NCBI GenBank assembly: GCA_021814355.1
Contig: JAKAIJ010000047.1
Location: forward strand, 1-13,363
From: Acidobacteriota bacterium
GTDB lineage: Bacteria > Acidobacteriota > UBA4820 > DSQY01
Reading direction: 5' to 3'
DNA: 13,363 nt
Position numbers and translations under genes: made by a program. Of this stretch, positions 1 to 6,936 are shown in pieces. How positions within the stretch are numbered: the first letter of the stretch is position 1; the number at the start of each line of letters is the position of its first letter. The notes beneath the pieces are model-generated. The model was not told the origin of the DNA. It worked only from the letters and a program-made list of their open reading frames with translations, and did no database searches.

Positions 1-2
1 CC

Positions 3-707
3 GCCCGGCAGGCGGCCGAGGCGCCCGCGCCGCCGGCCAAGCCCGCCCCCGCCGAAGCCGTACCGCCGCAGCCCGCCCCGGCGAAGGCGGAGCCCGAGCG
101 CAGGCGCACCAAGATGAAGGTGAGCGCCGAGGAGCTCCTGGGGATGGCGCCCTCCGCCGAGGCCGCCGAGCAGGAGCCCCTCAAGTCGGAGGACTACTTC
201 GACCTCGCGGCCGAGCTGGGGGCGGCCTTGGACGGGCTCCAGCAGCCCGAGGAGGCGCTCTTCGAGGACGAGGAGAAGTCCCCCGAGGAGATGTCCTTCG
301 AGGAGATCTTCCAGGAGTTCAAGAAAGGCGTCGAGAAGAAGGTGGGCGAAGAGGACTACGCGACCCACTACAACCTCGGGATCGCCTACAAGGAGATGGA
401 CCTCGTGGACGAGGCCATCGGGGAGTTCCAGCTCGCCGCCCGCTCGCCGGAGTTCTTCGTGGAGTGCTGCTCCATGCTCGGCATCTGCTTCCGGCAGAAG
501 GGGCTCCACGACCTCGCGGAGAAATGGTACAAGAAGGGGCTCGAGGCCCCGGGGTTCGGCGACGAGATCTACGTCGGGTTAAAGTACGACCTGGCGGAGA
601 CCTACGCCGAACAGGGCAAGACGTCGGAGTCCTCGGCCCTCTTCAAGGAGATCTACGCCGCGGACGCCACCTACCGCGACATCAAGAACAAGATCAAGGC
701 CAGTTAG
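3..707 (+). CDS. TPR-repeat protein, C-terminal part (5' end outside window)
   Basis: The reading frame is already open at the first full codon (base 3), so the gene begins upstream; the ATG at 114 is probably internal. The visible 234 residues start with a low-complexity Ala/Pro/Lys/Glu linker (about 1-45) and an acidic stretch (about 50-100). Three helix-turn-helix repeats of tetratricopeptide type follow, at roughly 115-149 (HYNLGIAYKEMDLVDEAIGEF), 150-183 (SMLGICFRQKGLHDLAEKWY) and 185-222 (YDLAETYAEQGKTSESSALF). TPR domains are protein-interaction scaffolds, and this C-terminal layout is common in large soluble TPR proteins of Acidobacteriota and deltaproteobacteria. The partner and role are unknown. 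The TAG stop (705-707) overlaps the left end of the palindromic element by two bases, so the original C-terminus may have been altered. The repeat family is clear; the function is not assignable. Confidence 0.85.
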   Translation, partial: ARQAAEAPAPPAKPAPAEAVPPQPAPAKAEPERRRTKMKVSAEELLGMAPSAEAAEQEPLKSEDYFDLAAELGAALDGLQQPEEALFEDEEKSPEEMSFEEIFQEFKKGVEKKVGEEDYATHYNLGIAYKEMDLVDEAIGEFQLAARSPEFFVECCSMLGICFRQKGLHDLAEKWYKKGLEAPGFGDEIYVGLKYDLAETYAEQGKTSESSALFKEIYAADATYRDIKNKIKAS

Positions 708-733
708 CAGGCGGTTGAGAACCCCCTTGTGGG
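706..733 (+). repeat. Left inverted end of palindromic element
   Basis: It begins AGCAGGC, then one variable base, then GTTGA, and ends CTTGTGGG. It pairs with 961-987 on the other strand. Its first two bases are the last two bases of the TAG stop of the TPR gene. Confidence 0.7.
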
Positions 734-829
734 CCGCGCGCGAGGTGCTTGGGAGCCGGATGCGAGGCGCGGCGAGGAAGGCAGGATGGATATCCCCTGG
801 CGACGAGCCGGAACAAAGCAGACGGCCCT

Positions 830-853
830 CAACCCCTCGCGCCCGAAGGGTTG
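830..853. repeat. Central hairpin of palindromic element
   Basis: CAACCC (830-835) and GGGTTG (848-853) are exact inverted arms around a 12-base loop. The centre (about 841.5) lies within about 5 bases of the midpoint of the whole element (846.5), as expected if the element is one long palindrome. Confidence 0.5.
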
Positions 854-960
854 CCGCGGCGCGGGCGTATCTGCTGCGTTGGCGCTCCTAGACGATGCGC
901 TGAAGACATCGCCGGCGTCGCGCCGCCTTGCATCTGCGCCCGCGGCGCTGGGCAACGCGA

Positions 961-987
961 CCCATAAGGGATTTTCAACAGCCTGCT
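961..987 (-). repeat. Right inverted end of palindromic element
   Basis: Read on the minus strand it begins AGCAGGC, one variable base, GTTGA, then AAATCCCTTATGGG. It ends 34 bases before the lptM start codon, just ahead of that gene's ribosome binding site. Confidence 0.7.
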
Positions 988-1021
988 GGCGGGCGCTTGC
1001 GAAGCCCCGGGAGGAGGACGC

Positions 1022-1204
1022 ATGCGGGGGCGGTTCCTGAGTACGGGGCTCCTGCGGCGCGCCCGCGCGGCCCTCGCCGGGGCCGCGCTCCTGGCCCTGC
1101 TCGCCGGCGCGCTCGCCTGCGGTCGCAAGGGGGACCCCCGGCCGAAGAGCGACCTCACCGGGGCCGTGGCCGCGCCGGAGCCCGCGCCCCGCACGGGAGC
1201 CTGA
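1022..1204 (+). CDS. lptM: LptM (YifL)-type small lipoprotein
   Basis: A 60-residue protein with a signal peptide: Arg-rich n-region (residues 2-15), Ala/Leu hydrophobic core (16-31) and lipidation cysteine C33. The lipobox is loose (A-L-A-C rather than L-A-G-C). Directly after the cysteine comes GRKGDP, matching the CG-K-GP/D signature of the LptM/YifL family, and the short polar Pro/Ala tail also fits. In E. coli, LptM is an outer-membrane lipoprotein that helps mature the LptD/LptE lipopolysaccharide translocon; that role is transferred by family. The start is well supported by GGGAGGAGG at 1009-1017. dapF follows after 3 bp, the same neighbour as in enterobacteria, which strengthens the call. 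It could instead be an unrelated short lipoprotein, but motif plus context make that less likely. Confidence 0.8.
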   Translation: MRGRFLSTGLLRRARAALAGAALLALLAGALACGRKGDPRPKSDLTGAVAAPEPAPRTGA

Positions 1205-1207
1205 CGC

Positions 1208-2053
1208 GTGGCCGACGCCCTTGAATTCTACAAGATGACCGGGGCGGGGAACGACTTCATCGTCGCCGACAACCGCGGCGGAGCCTGGAGCGTGCTCGAC
1301 CTCCCCGTCCTCGCCCGCGGCCTCTGCCGCCGAGGGCTCTCCATCGGAGCCGACGGGCTGATCCTCGTGGAGAATTCCATGCGGGCCCGGTTCAAGGTCC
1401 GCATTTACAACAGCGACGGCTCTGAGACCGCCATGTGCGGGAACGGCGCGCGGTGCGCCGCACGCTTCGCCTTCCTGAAGGTCATCGCGGGCAAGCAGAT
1501 GACTATGGAGGCCCCGGTGGGGGTTCTGGAGGCCGAGATCTGCCCCGACGGCGACGTGAGAGTGCGCATGCCCGTCCGCGCCGAGCCGCCCGAGCGCCTG
1601 GACCTCTCGGTGCAGGGTCACCTGGTCACGACTTACCGCGCCGAGACGGGGGTTCCCCACCTCATCCTCTTCGTGAACGATGTGGAGCGGGCTCCCCTCG
1701 CCACCCTGGGACCCGCCCTCCGCTGGCACCCACGGTTGGCCCCAGACGGCGCCAACGTGGACTTCCTCCAGCTGAAGGACCCCGGCGGCCCCCATTCGAT
1801 CCGCAGCTACGAGCGCGGCGTGGAAGGAGAGACCCTGGCCTGCGGCACGGGCGTCACCGCCGCCGCCTGGGTCCTGCGCAAGCTGTTCGGGCGCCCCGGC
1901 CTCCAGCGGTTCGCCACCCGTTCCGGGCGCATCCTCGAAGTAGACGTCTCCGAGACCTCCGAGGCCGACCTCGCGGTCCGGCTCAAGGGCGAGGCGAGGG
2001 TGGTCTACCGGGGATTCCTGATGGACGAGAGCCTGAAGGAGGCGTTGACGTGA
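1208..2053 (+). CDS. dapF: Diaminopimelate epimerase
   Basis: Converts LL-diaminopimelate to meso-diaminopimelate, the precursor of lysine and of the peptidoglycan cross-linking residue; cofactor-free and cytoplasmic. The 281 residues match the usual length of about 275. Both catalytic cysteines are present: C77 in MCGNGARC and C212 in ETLACGTG. The N-terminal KMTGAGNDFI (9-18) and the substrate-binding YNSDGSE (67-73) and YERGVEGE (201-208) are also conserved. The start is GTG at 1208, 3 bp after the lptM stop, with GGGAG at 1195-1199; the M-x-x-x-L-x-F-x-K-M-x-G register supports it. The 3' end overlaps the next gene by 4 bp (GTGA), so the two are probably translationally coupled. Confidence 0.97.
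   Translation: MADALEFYKMTGAGNDFIVADNRGGAWSVLDLPVLARGLCRRGLSIGADGLILVENSMRARFKVRIYNSDGSETAMCGNGARCAARFAFLKVIAGKQMTMEAPVGVLEAEICPDGDVRVRMPVRAEPPERLDLSVQGHLVTTYRAETGVPHLILFVNDVERAPLATLGPALRWHPRLAPDGANVDFLQLKDPGGPHSIRSYERGVEGETLACGTGVTAAAWVLRKLFGRPGLQRFATRSGRILEVDVSETSEADLAVRLKGEARVVYRGFLMDESLKEALT
2036..2042 (+). promoter_or_regulatory. Ribosome binding site deciding the FAH-family start
   Basis: AAGGAGG lies 7 bases before GTG 2050. The downstream frame is open back to about 1435 inside dapF, so this site and the GTGA overlap fix the true start at 2050. Confidence 0.7.
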
Positions 2054-2775
2054 GGAGCGGCCGGGTCTTCTATGAGGGCCGCGTGGTCGAGGTCCGCGGC
2101 GGCGACGGAGGAGGCTTCACCGGCCCGGGGGGAGAGCCGGTGGAGCCCAGCCGGGCGGCCTTTCTCCCCCCCTGCCTCCCGACCAAGATCGTCTGCGTCG
2201 GCCGGAACTACGCGGAGCACGCCCGGGAGCTCGGCAACGCGACCCCCGACGCCCCGCTGCTCTTCCTCAAGGCGCCCTCCGCGCTGCTGGGGCACGGCGG
2301 CGTCATCCGGCTCCCCGAGGACTCCTCCCAGGTGGAGTACGAGGGGGAGATCGGCCTCGTCATCGGCCGGACGTGCCACCGCCTCGCTCCCGGGGAGGAC
2401 CCCATGGCCTACGTGGCCGGGGTCACCCCCTTGAACGACGTCACCGCGCGGGACCTTCAGCGGCGGGACGTCCAGTTCGCCCGGGCCAAGTCTTTCGACA
2501 CCTTCTGCCCCGTGGGGCCCTGGATCGTGCCCGCGGGCGACTGGCGGACCCTCGAGGTCCGGACCGCCATCAACGGCCGCACGGTCCAACGGGGCCGGGC
2601 CTCTGACATGACCTTCCTCCTGCCCGACCTCGTGCGCTACATCGCCCGCGCCATGACCCTCTACGCCGGCGATCTCATCGCCACCGGCACGCCCGCCGGA
2701 GTCGGAAGACTGGCGCCGGGAGACCGTGTGGCCGTGGAGGTCGCCGGCGTGCGCCTCGAGAACACGGTGGCCTGA
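2050..2775 (+). CDS. Fumarylacetoacetate hydrolase (FAH)-family enzyme
   Basis: A 241-residue member of the FAH superfamily of Mg/Mn-dependent hydrolases, isomerases and decarboxylases acting on 2-oxo acids. A short N-terminal domain (1-45) precedes the catalytic fold: KIVCVGRNYAEHARELGN (46-63), FLKAPSALL (72-80), the metal-ligand pair E98 and E100 in VEYEGEIG, the third ligand D130 in LNDVTARDLQ, KSFDTFCPVGPW (147-158) and GTPAGVG (213-219). The size and GRNYxEH motif resemble FAHD1/YcgM-type acylpyruvases and oxaloacetate tautomerases or decarboxylases, and also 2-hydroxyhepta-2,4-diene-1,7-dioate isomerases. The substrate cannot be told from sequence. No aromatic-degradation genes are adjacent, which slightly favours a general 2-oxo-acid housekeeping role. 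It overlaps dapF by 4 bp and is followed by the kinase gene after 3 bp. Confidence 0.9.
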   Translation: MRSGRVFYEGRVVEVRGGDGGGFTGPGGEPVEPSRAAFLPPCLPTKIVCVGRNYAEHARELGNATPDAPLLFLKAPSALLGHGGVIRLPEDSSQVEYEGEIGLVIGRTCHRLAPGEDPMAYVAGVTPLNDVTARDLQRRDVQFARAKSFDTFCPVGPWIVPAGDWRTLEVRTAINGRTVQRGRASDMTFLLPDLVRYIARAMTLYAGDLIATGTPAGVGRLAPGDRVAVEVAGVRLENTVA

Positions 2776-2778
2776 GCC

Positions 2779-5292
2779 ATGGAAAAGACCCCGCTGCGGC
2801 TCGACGAGTGGGAGCGGTGGATCGGGGAGCTCAAGCACCCCTGCGCCTTCGTCCACGTGACCGCGGGCACCATTGACCGGGTGGTGCTGAGCGGGGGCTT
2901 CCGCGGCGTTCCCGGGGAACTCGCGCCCGGCGCCCCCTTTCCCGCCGCCCCCTCCGGCGGGACGCTCTTCCGGCACTATCCCTTCCCCTTCCTCGGCGAG
3001 GACTGGCACTGGACGGCCCCCGAGGCGGAGAGCGACGCCCTCTCCGGCGCCTTCCGCCTCTTCCTGGATCGGGTGCCCCTCCCCTTCTTCGTTCTCGACG
3101 ACAGGGGGCGGATCGTGATGGCCAACGACCGGTGCAGGGCCATCGCGCCTCCGCCGGGCCCCGGGGAGCCACCCCCCGGCGAATCCTGGTCCGCGCAGTT
3201 CGCCCGCGCGGCCGCCGGGGACCTCGTGGACGTGGAGACCGACACGCTCTTCCAGCGGCGGCTCGGCCGCACCTTTCGCCTCGTCCTGGTCCCCGTGGCG
3301 CCCCAGGGAGGACCCGCGCCGCGGCTGGTGCTGGGGACCTTCTGGGACATCACCGAGACCCACCGCAACCTGGAGGCCCTGCGGGAGAGCGAGGCCCGCT
3401 TCCGCATCCTCTTCGAGAAGTCCCCCGAGGGGCTCCTGACCCTCAGCGCCGACGGGTTCCTCCTCCAGGCCAACCGGACCACCTGCGCCACCGTGGGCCT
3501 CTCGGTCGAGAAGCTCCGGAGCCGCCACCTCCTCTCCCTCTTCCCCGAGGAGGAGCGGGAACCGCTCGCCGCCGCCCTGAAGCGGTGCGCCTCCTCCGGC
3601 GCCACCGTCCGGACCGACCTGCGCTACCACCATCCGGAGGACGGCTCGCTGCTCCACCTCTCGCTGGTCGTCTCCGCCCTCGAGGGAATGGGGGCCGAGC
3701 GGTTCCTGGTGGTCCTCCAGGACCGCACCCGGCTCAAGCTCCTCGAAACGCACGCCCAACTGAGCGAGCGCCGGTACGAGAAGCTCTTCCAGGCCTCCCC
3801 CGACGCCATCTTCACCTGCCTCGCCGACGGAACGCTGCTCGCCTTTAACCACCAGGCGGGCGTGCTCTTCGGCTGGTCGCCGCCGGCGGTGACGGGCCGC
3901 AAGATCGGGCTGGAGGTGGGGGTGGTCCCCCGCCCGCTCGTGGACGGCTGGATCGCCCACGTCGTCCGCCGGGGCCACGGCGGCGCCGCGGACACCTTGA
4001 GGACCACGTGCAGCTTCGACGACGTCACGGGGCTCCGGCGCACCTTCACGGTCCACGCCCTTCCCTACCAGGACGACACGGGGCGCGCCATCGGACTCTC
4101 CGTGCACCTCCACGACGAGACCGAGAACCGGCTCCTCCAGGAGCGACTCGCCGACTCCAAGGAGCACTTCCGCTCGCTCGTGGAAAACTCCTCCGACATC
4201 ATCTTCCAGCTCACGCCCGAGTGGCGCGTGGTGTACGTCAACCCCGCCGTGGAGGAGCTGTTGGGGATCCCGCCGAGGGATATTCTTGGCCGCCCCCTGA
4301 GGCCGCGCCGTTTCCTCGCCCCGGAGCAGCTTGACCGGCTGCGCCGCCGCGGCGCCGATACGCTGCGCCGGGAGGGGCTTCACGCCGAGCTCGTCCGCCT
4401 GACGCGGCGCGACGGCACCGCCTTCTGGGCCCAGCTCTCCCTCGTTCCCATCGTCCAAGAGAGCCGCCTGCGCGCCATGCTCGGCATCATCCGGGACGTG
4501 GACGATCTCTACCAGGCGCAGCAGCAGCTCGAACACCAGGCACAGAAGCTCCGGCAGACCGTCTTCCAGCTCGAGGAGGCCGGCCGGCTCCAGGAGCAGT
4601 TCGTGGCCAACGTCACCCACGAGCTCCGGACGCCGCTCACCACCATCCTCGTCACCTCGGAGGTCCTCGAACGGGACCTTGGCGACGCCGCCTCCGCCAC
4701 CCGGCGCCACCAGATCGAGCTCATCCGCAACAACGCCCGGACCCTCCACGACCTCATCAACGACCTGCTGGACCTGGCCAAGCTCAAGCACGACAAGTTC
4801 CAGCCCCGGGACCGGGAGTTCCAGCTCGCGGGGCTTGTACGCCAGCTCAAGGACATGGTGGACCCCCTCTTCGCCCAGAAGGGCCTCGCCTTCGAGATCC
4901 GCGTCAGCCCCGAGGCCCCCGTGGCCATGTACACCGACGAGGAGATGCTGCGCAAGATCCTCTCCAACCTCCTGAGCAACGCCTACAAGTTCACCGACCG
5001 CGGGCGCGTCACCTTCGAGGTGGATCGGTCGGGCCCGAACCTCGTCTTCCGCGTCACCGACACGGGGATGGGCATCTGCGAGAAGGACATCGCCCGGATC
5101 TTCGAGGAGTTCCGCCAGCTAGACAGCTCCGACGCGCGCAGGTACCCGGGGACGGGCCTCGGCCTCTCGATCGCGGACCGGATGGCGTCGCTCCTCGGCG
5201 GCCGGATTGACGTCACCTCCGCCGAGGGCCGCGGCTCGGTCTTCGCCCTCGTCCTCCCGCTCGCGCGGGCCGCAGCCCCGGTCCGGCCCTGA
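2779..5292 (+). CDS. Multi-PAS sensor histidine kinase, soluble, no receiver
   Basis: An 837-residue two-component sensor kinase without membrane segments, so probably cytoplasmic. Layout: an unrecognised N-terminal part (1-90); four PAS-like domains at about 93-195 (LPFFVLDDRGRIVMAN), 206-318, 331-450 (SPDAIFTCLADGTLLAFN) and 462-575 (SSDIIFQLTPEWRVVYVN); and a Gln-rich coiled linker (577-607). The HisKA domain carries phospho-acceptor H614 in NVTHELRTP. The HATPase_c domain has N730/N734 (N box), D761-T-G-M-G (G1), FEEF (775-778) and GTGLGL (791-796). All catalytic motifs are intact. It ends after the ATPase domain, with no receiver or effector. No response regulator is in the window, so it is an orphan here, and the signal is unknown (PAS can bind haem, flavin or small molecules; no diagnostic residue seen). 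The ATG is 3 bp after the previous stop, with no strong ribosome site, which suggests coupling. Confidence 0.95.
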   Translation: MEKTPLRLDEWERWIGELKHPCAFVHVTAGTIDRVVLSGGFRGVPGELAPGAPFPAAPSGGTLFRHYPFPFLGEDWHWTAPEAESDALSGAFRLFLDRVPLPFFVLDDRGRIVMANDRCRAIAPPPGPGEPPPGESWSAQFARAAAGDLVDVETDTLFQRRLGRTFRLVLVPVAPQGGPAPRLVLGTFWDITETHRNLEALRESEARFRILFEKSPEGLLTLSADGFLLQANRTTCATVGLSVEKLRSRHLLSLFPEEEREPLAAALKRCASSGATVRTDLRYHHPEDGSLLHLSLVVSALEGMGAERFLVVLQDRTRLKLLETHAQLSERRYEKLFQASPDAIFTCLADGTLLAFNHQAGVLFGWSPPAVTGRKIGLEVGVVPRPLVDGWIAHVVRRGHGGAADTLRTTCSFDDVTGLRRTFTVHALPYQDDTGRAIGLSVHLHDETENRLLQERLADSKEHFRSLVENSSDIIFQLTPEWRVVYVNPAVEELLGIPPRDILGRPLRPRRFLAPEQLDRLRRRGADTLRREGLHAELVRLTRRDGTAFWAQLSLVPIVQESRLRAMLGIIRDVDDLYQAQQQLEHQAQKLRQTVFQLEEAGRLQEQFVANVTHELRTPLTTILVTSEVLERDLGDAASATRRHQIELIRNNARTLHDLINDLLDLAKLKHDKFQPRDREFQLAGLVRQLKDMVDPLFAQKGLAFEIRVSPEAPVAMYTDEEMLRKILSNLLSNAYKFTDRGRVTFEVDRSGPNLVFRVTDTGMGICEKDIARIFEEFRQLDSSDARRYPGTGLGLSIADRMASLLGGRIDVTSAEGRGSVFALVLPLARAAAPVRP

Positions 5293-5306
5293 TTCTGGAG
5301 CTTCCC

Positions 5307-6155
5307 ATGCGCATCGGCCGAGTCGAGATTCACCCGCTCAACGCCGGAACGCTCCGCCTCGACGGCGGCGCCATGTTCGGCGTGGTCCCCCGCACCCTGT
5401 GGGAGCAGAAGATGCAGCCCGACGAGAAGAACCGCATCGGGATGACCATGAACCCCCTGCTGCTGCGGACTGGCGGGAAGAACGTCCTGCTCGACACGGG
5501 GGCAGGCGACAAGCAGGACGCGCGGTTCCGCGACACCTACGCCCTGGGTCCGTCCACACTCTCTGCCTCGCTCGCCCGCCACGGGCTTGGCCCGGCCGAC
5601 ATCCACCTGGTGGTCAACACCCACCTCCACTTCGACCACGCCGGGGGCAACACGGTGCGCGACGAGGCGGGCCGGATTGTCCCCGTCTTCCCCAACGCGC
5701 GCTACGTCGTCCAGCGGGCGGAGTTCGAAGAGGCCCTCGCGGCCCACGAGCGCAACCGCGCCTCCTACCTCCCCGAGAACTACCGTCCGCTCTTCGACGA
5801 GGGGCGCCTGGAGCTGGCCGACGGAGAGCTGGAAGTGGCCCCGGACGTGGCGCTCGCGCCGCTCCCCGGCCACACCCGCGGCCTCCAGGGGCTCCTGATC
5901 CGCTCCGGGGGAGAGACGGGCCTCTACCTGTCGGACTGCGTCCCCACCTCCCACCACATCCCCTTCCCCTGGATCATGGCCTACGACCTCTATCCCACCG
6001 AGACTCTCGCCACCAAGAAGCGGATCCTTCCGGAGGCGGCCCGCGAGGGATGGACGCTCTTCTTCGAGCATGACCCCGAAGTCCCCGCGGCGCGCATCGA
6101 GGAGACCGCGCCGGGGCGCTTCGCCGTCCACCCCCTCACCGTGGAGGGGTGGTGA
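5307..6155 (+). CDS. Metallo-beta-lactamase-fold hydrolase, lactonase-like
   Basis: A 282-residue soluble MBL-fold enzyme with the full dinuclear zinc set: H106, H108, D110 and H111 in THLHFDH, H189 in PLPGHTRG, bridging D210 in YLSDC and H255 in FFEHD. The N-terminal GAMFGVVPRTLW (21-32) and LLDTGAG (61-67) are typical of the MBL subgroup that includes YtnP-like and AHL-lactonase-like proteins. A hydrolase acting on a lactone or other ester is therefore the best guess, but the subgroup is broad and the physiological substrate is unknown. There is no signal peptide. It starts 14 bp after the kinase stop with TGGAG at 5296-5300. Its TGA overlaps the GTG of the next gene. Confidence 0.92.
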   Translation: MRIGRVEIHPLNAGTLRLDGGAMFGVVPRTLWEQKMQPDEKNRIGMTMNPLLLRTGGKNVLLDTGAGDKQDARFRDTYALGPSTLSASLARHGLGPADIHLVVNTHLHFDHAGGNTVRDEAGRIVPVFPNARYVVQRAEFEEALAAHERNRASYLPENYRPLFDEGRLELADGELEVAPDVALAPLPGHTRGLQGLLIRSGGETGLYLSDCVPTSHHIPFPWIMAYDLYPTETLATKKRILPEAAREGWTLFFEHDPEVPAARIEETAPGRFAVHPLTVEGW

Positions 6156-6910
6156 GCGCGCGGCGCAGGGTGGTCGCCATCGAGCGCGGGGACGAGCCGG
6201 AGCCGGCCGGAGGCGGTTTCTTGACCCTGGTCCGCATGCGCTACCGCAACGTCTACGATGACGGTTCCACCTCGCGCGCCTACGGGTACGAGTACATCCA
6301 TCGGCGGGGTTTCGACGCGGTGGCCGTCGCCCTTTACCACGAAGAGGGAAATGAGCCGCACATGGCCTACCGGCCCGGGCTGCGGGTCCCGGTCTACTTT
6401 CGCCGCGCGCTGCCGCTCTGCCTGCCCGACGAAAGGGAGTACCTGTTCATCCCCGAGGCGGTGGCCGGCAGCCTCGAACCCGGAGACCGGGGCCTGGACG
6501 GGTTCCTGGCGCGGGTCTGCGCCGAAGTAGAGGAGGAGGCGGGCTTCCGGGTCGCGCCCGAAGAGGTGGAGCCGCTGGGCGCGGGCTTCTTTCCCTCCCA
6601 CGGCCAGTCCTCCGAGAAGATCCACCTGTGCGCGGTGAGGGTGGTCCCCGGCTCCGGGGCCGAGCCCCGCGGAGACGGCTCCGTGAACGAGTCCGATGCG
6701 CCGCCCCCCGTTTTCCGGCCGGTGCGCGAGATTCTCCTGGACTGCGCCCGGGGCGCGATCGAGGACCCAAAGGTGGAGATCCTCGCCCGCCGGCTCTGCA
6801 CCCGCCTGGGATACCTTCCGGAGCTCGACCGCCGCGCGGTTCCGGGCGACGGGCCGGGGCCCGCGGCCTTCCGTGAGGCCCAGGCCCGAGGCGGCTGGGC
6901 CCCACGGTGA
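6152..6910 (+). CDS. Nudix-fold protein with degenerate Nudix box
   Basis: A 252-residue protein whose centre carries a partial Nudix signature. The A-E-V-E-E-E-A-G-F segment (124-132) keeps the catalytic glutamates of REUxEExGU. The Arg is replaced by Ala124, the upstream Glu by Asp116 and the leading Gly by Pro110. Downstream, GFFPSHGQSSEKIHLCAVRV (146-165) is typical of ADP-sugar or NDP-type Nudix hydrolases. Before the box is a long N-terminal domain (1-100) with YRNVYDDGSTSRAYGYEYIHRRG; after it comes a conserved-looking tail (DPKVEILARRLCTRLGYLPEL). The likely reaction is hydrolysis of a nucleoside diphosphate-linked substrate, identity unknown. Two GTG codons (6149, 6152) are possible. 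I chose 6152 because it gives a GTGA overlap and a better distance from GGAGG (6143-6147). Confidence 0.75.
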   Translation: MSARRRVVAIERGDEPEPAGGGFLTLVRMRYRNVYDDGSTSRAYGYEYIHRRGFDAVAVALYHEEGNEPHMAYRPGLRVPVYFRRALPLCLPDEREYLFIPEAVAGSLEPGDRGLDGFLARVCAEVEEEAGFRVAPEEVEPLGAGFFPSHGQSSEKIHLCAVRVVPGSGAEPRGDGSVNESDAPPPVFRPVREILLDCARGAIEDPKVEILARRLCTRLGYLPELDRRAVPGDGPGPAAFREAQARGGWAPR

Positions 6911-6936
6911 CGGAAACCGCCGGAACGTGATAAGAT
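6907..6936 (+). promoter_or_regulatory. Candidate sigma-70-type promoter for fabK
   Basis: TAAGAT (6931-6936) resembles a -10 box, and GTGACG (6907-6912) matches 4 of 6 of TTGACA with an 18-base spacer. It lies in the one 73-bp gap of the plus-strand run, in an AT-rich patch (about 6926-6947) that stands out from the GC-rich surroundings. The -35 would overlap the stop codon of the Nudix gene. Based on sequence resemblance only. Confidence 0.3.

Larger units (their letters stand above)
706..987. mobile_element. MITE-like palindromic element, non-coding
   Basis: This stretch of about 282 bp lies between the TPR gene and lptM and is bounded by inverted ends. The left end (706-733) starts AGCAGGCGGTTGAGAA. 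The reverse complement of the right end (961-987) starts AGCAGGCTGTTGAAAA. By hand count 23 of 28 aligned columns match. Weaker similarity continues inward: left 'gatgcgaggcg' versus right-complement 'gatgcaaggcg', and the motif TCTGCT in both inner arms. A short hairpin sits near the centre, so the whole unit is an imperfect long palindrome. There is no transposase, and the small open frames inside look like shadows. Ends of this AGCAGGC-n-GTTGAAAA type are, from memory, common in multicopy repeats of deltaproteobacterial and related genomes; that is recollection, not a search. I see no clear target-site duplication. It may also act as a terminator between the flanking genes. Confidence 0.65.

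Noticed and set aside
925..985. Promoter for lptM-dapF inside the right end of the element
   Set aside because: TTGCAT (928-933) has no acceptable -10 box at 16-18 bases; the ATAAGG patch alone is too weak.
695..1000. Target-site duplication flanking the palindromic element
   Set aside because: The flanks (AGGCCAGT before, GGCGGGCG after) share no direct repeat that I can see, so recent transposition is not shown.
729..1040. Small open frames of 72-103 codons inside the palindromic element
   Set aside because: They lack ribosome sites and protein motifs; the inverted-repeat structure explains the region better.
704..1795. 363-residue minus-strand open frame across the palindromic element, lptM and dapF
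   Set aside because: It spans a non-coding repeat and two real genes on the other strand, with no recognisable domain.
1435..2049. N-terminal extension of the FAH-family frame into dapF
   Set aside because: The extension is Arg/Pro-rich shadow sequence; AAGGAGG and the GTGA overlap fix the start at 2050.
2005..4791. 928-residue open frame on the minus strand opposite the FAH-family gene and the kinase
   Set aside because: Its translation is Gly/Glu/Ala/Pro/Val-rich with no family motif, and it lies opposite two genes with intact catalytic motifs; a GC-rich codon-phase shadow.
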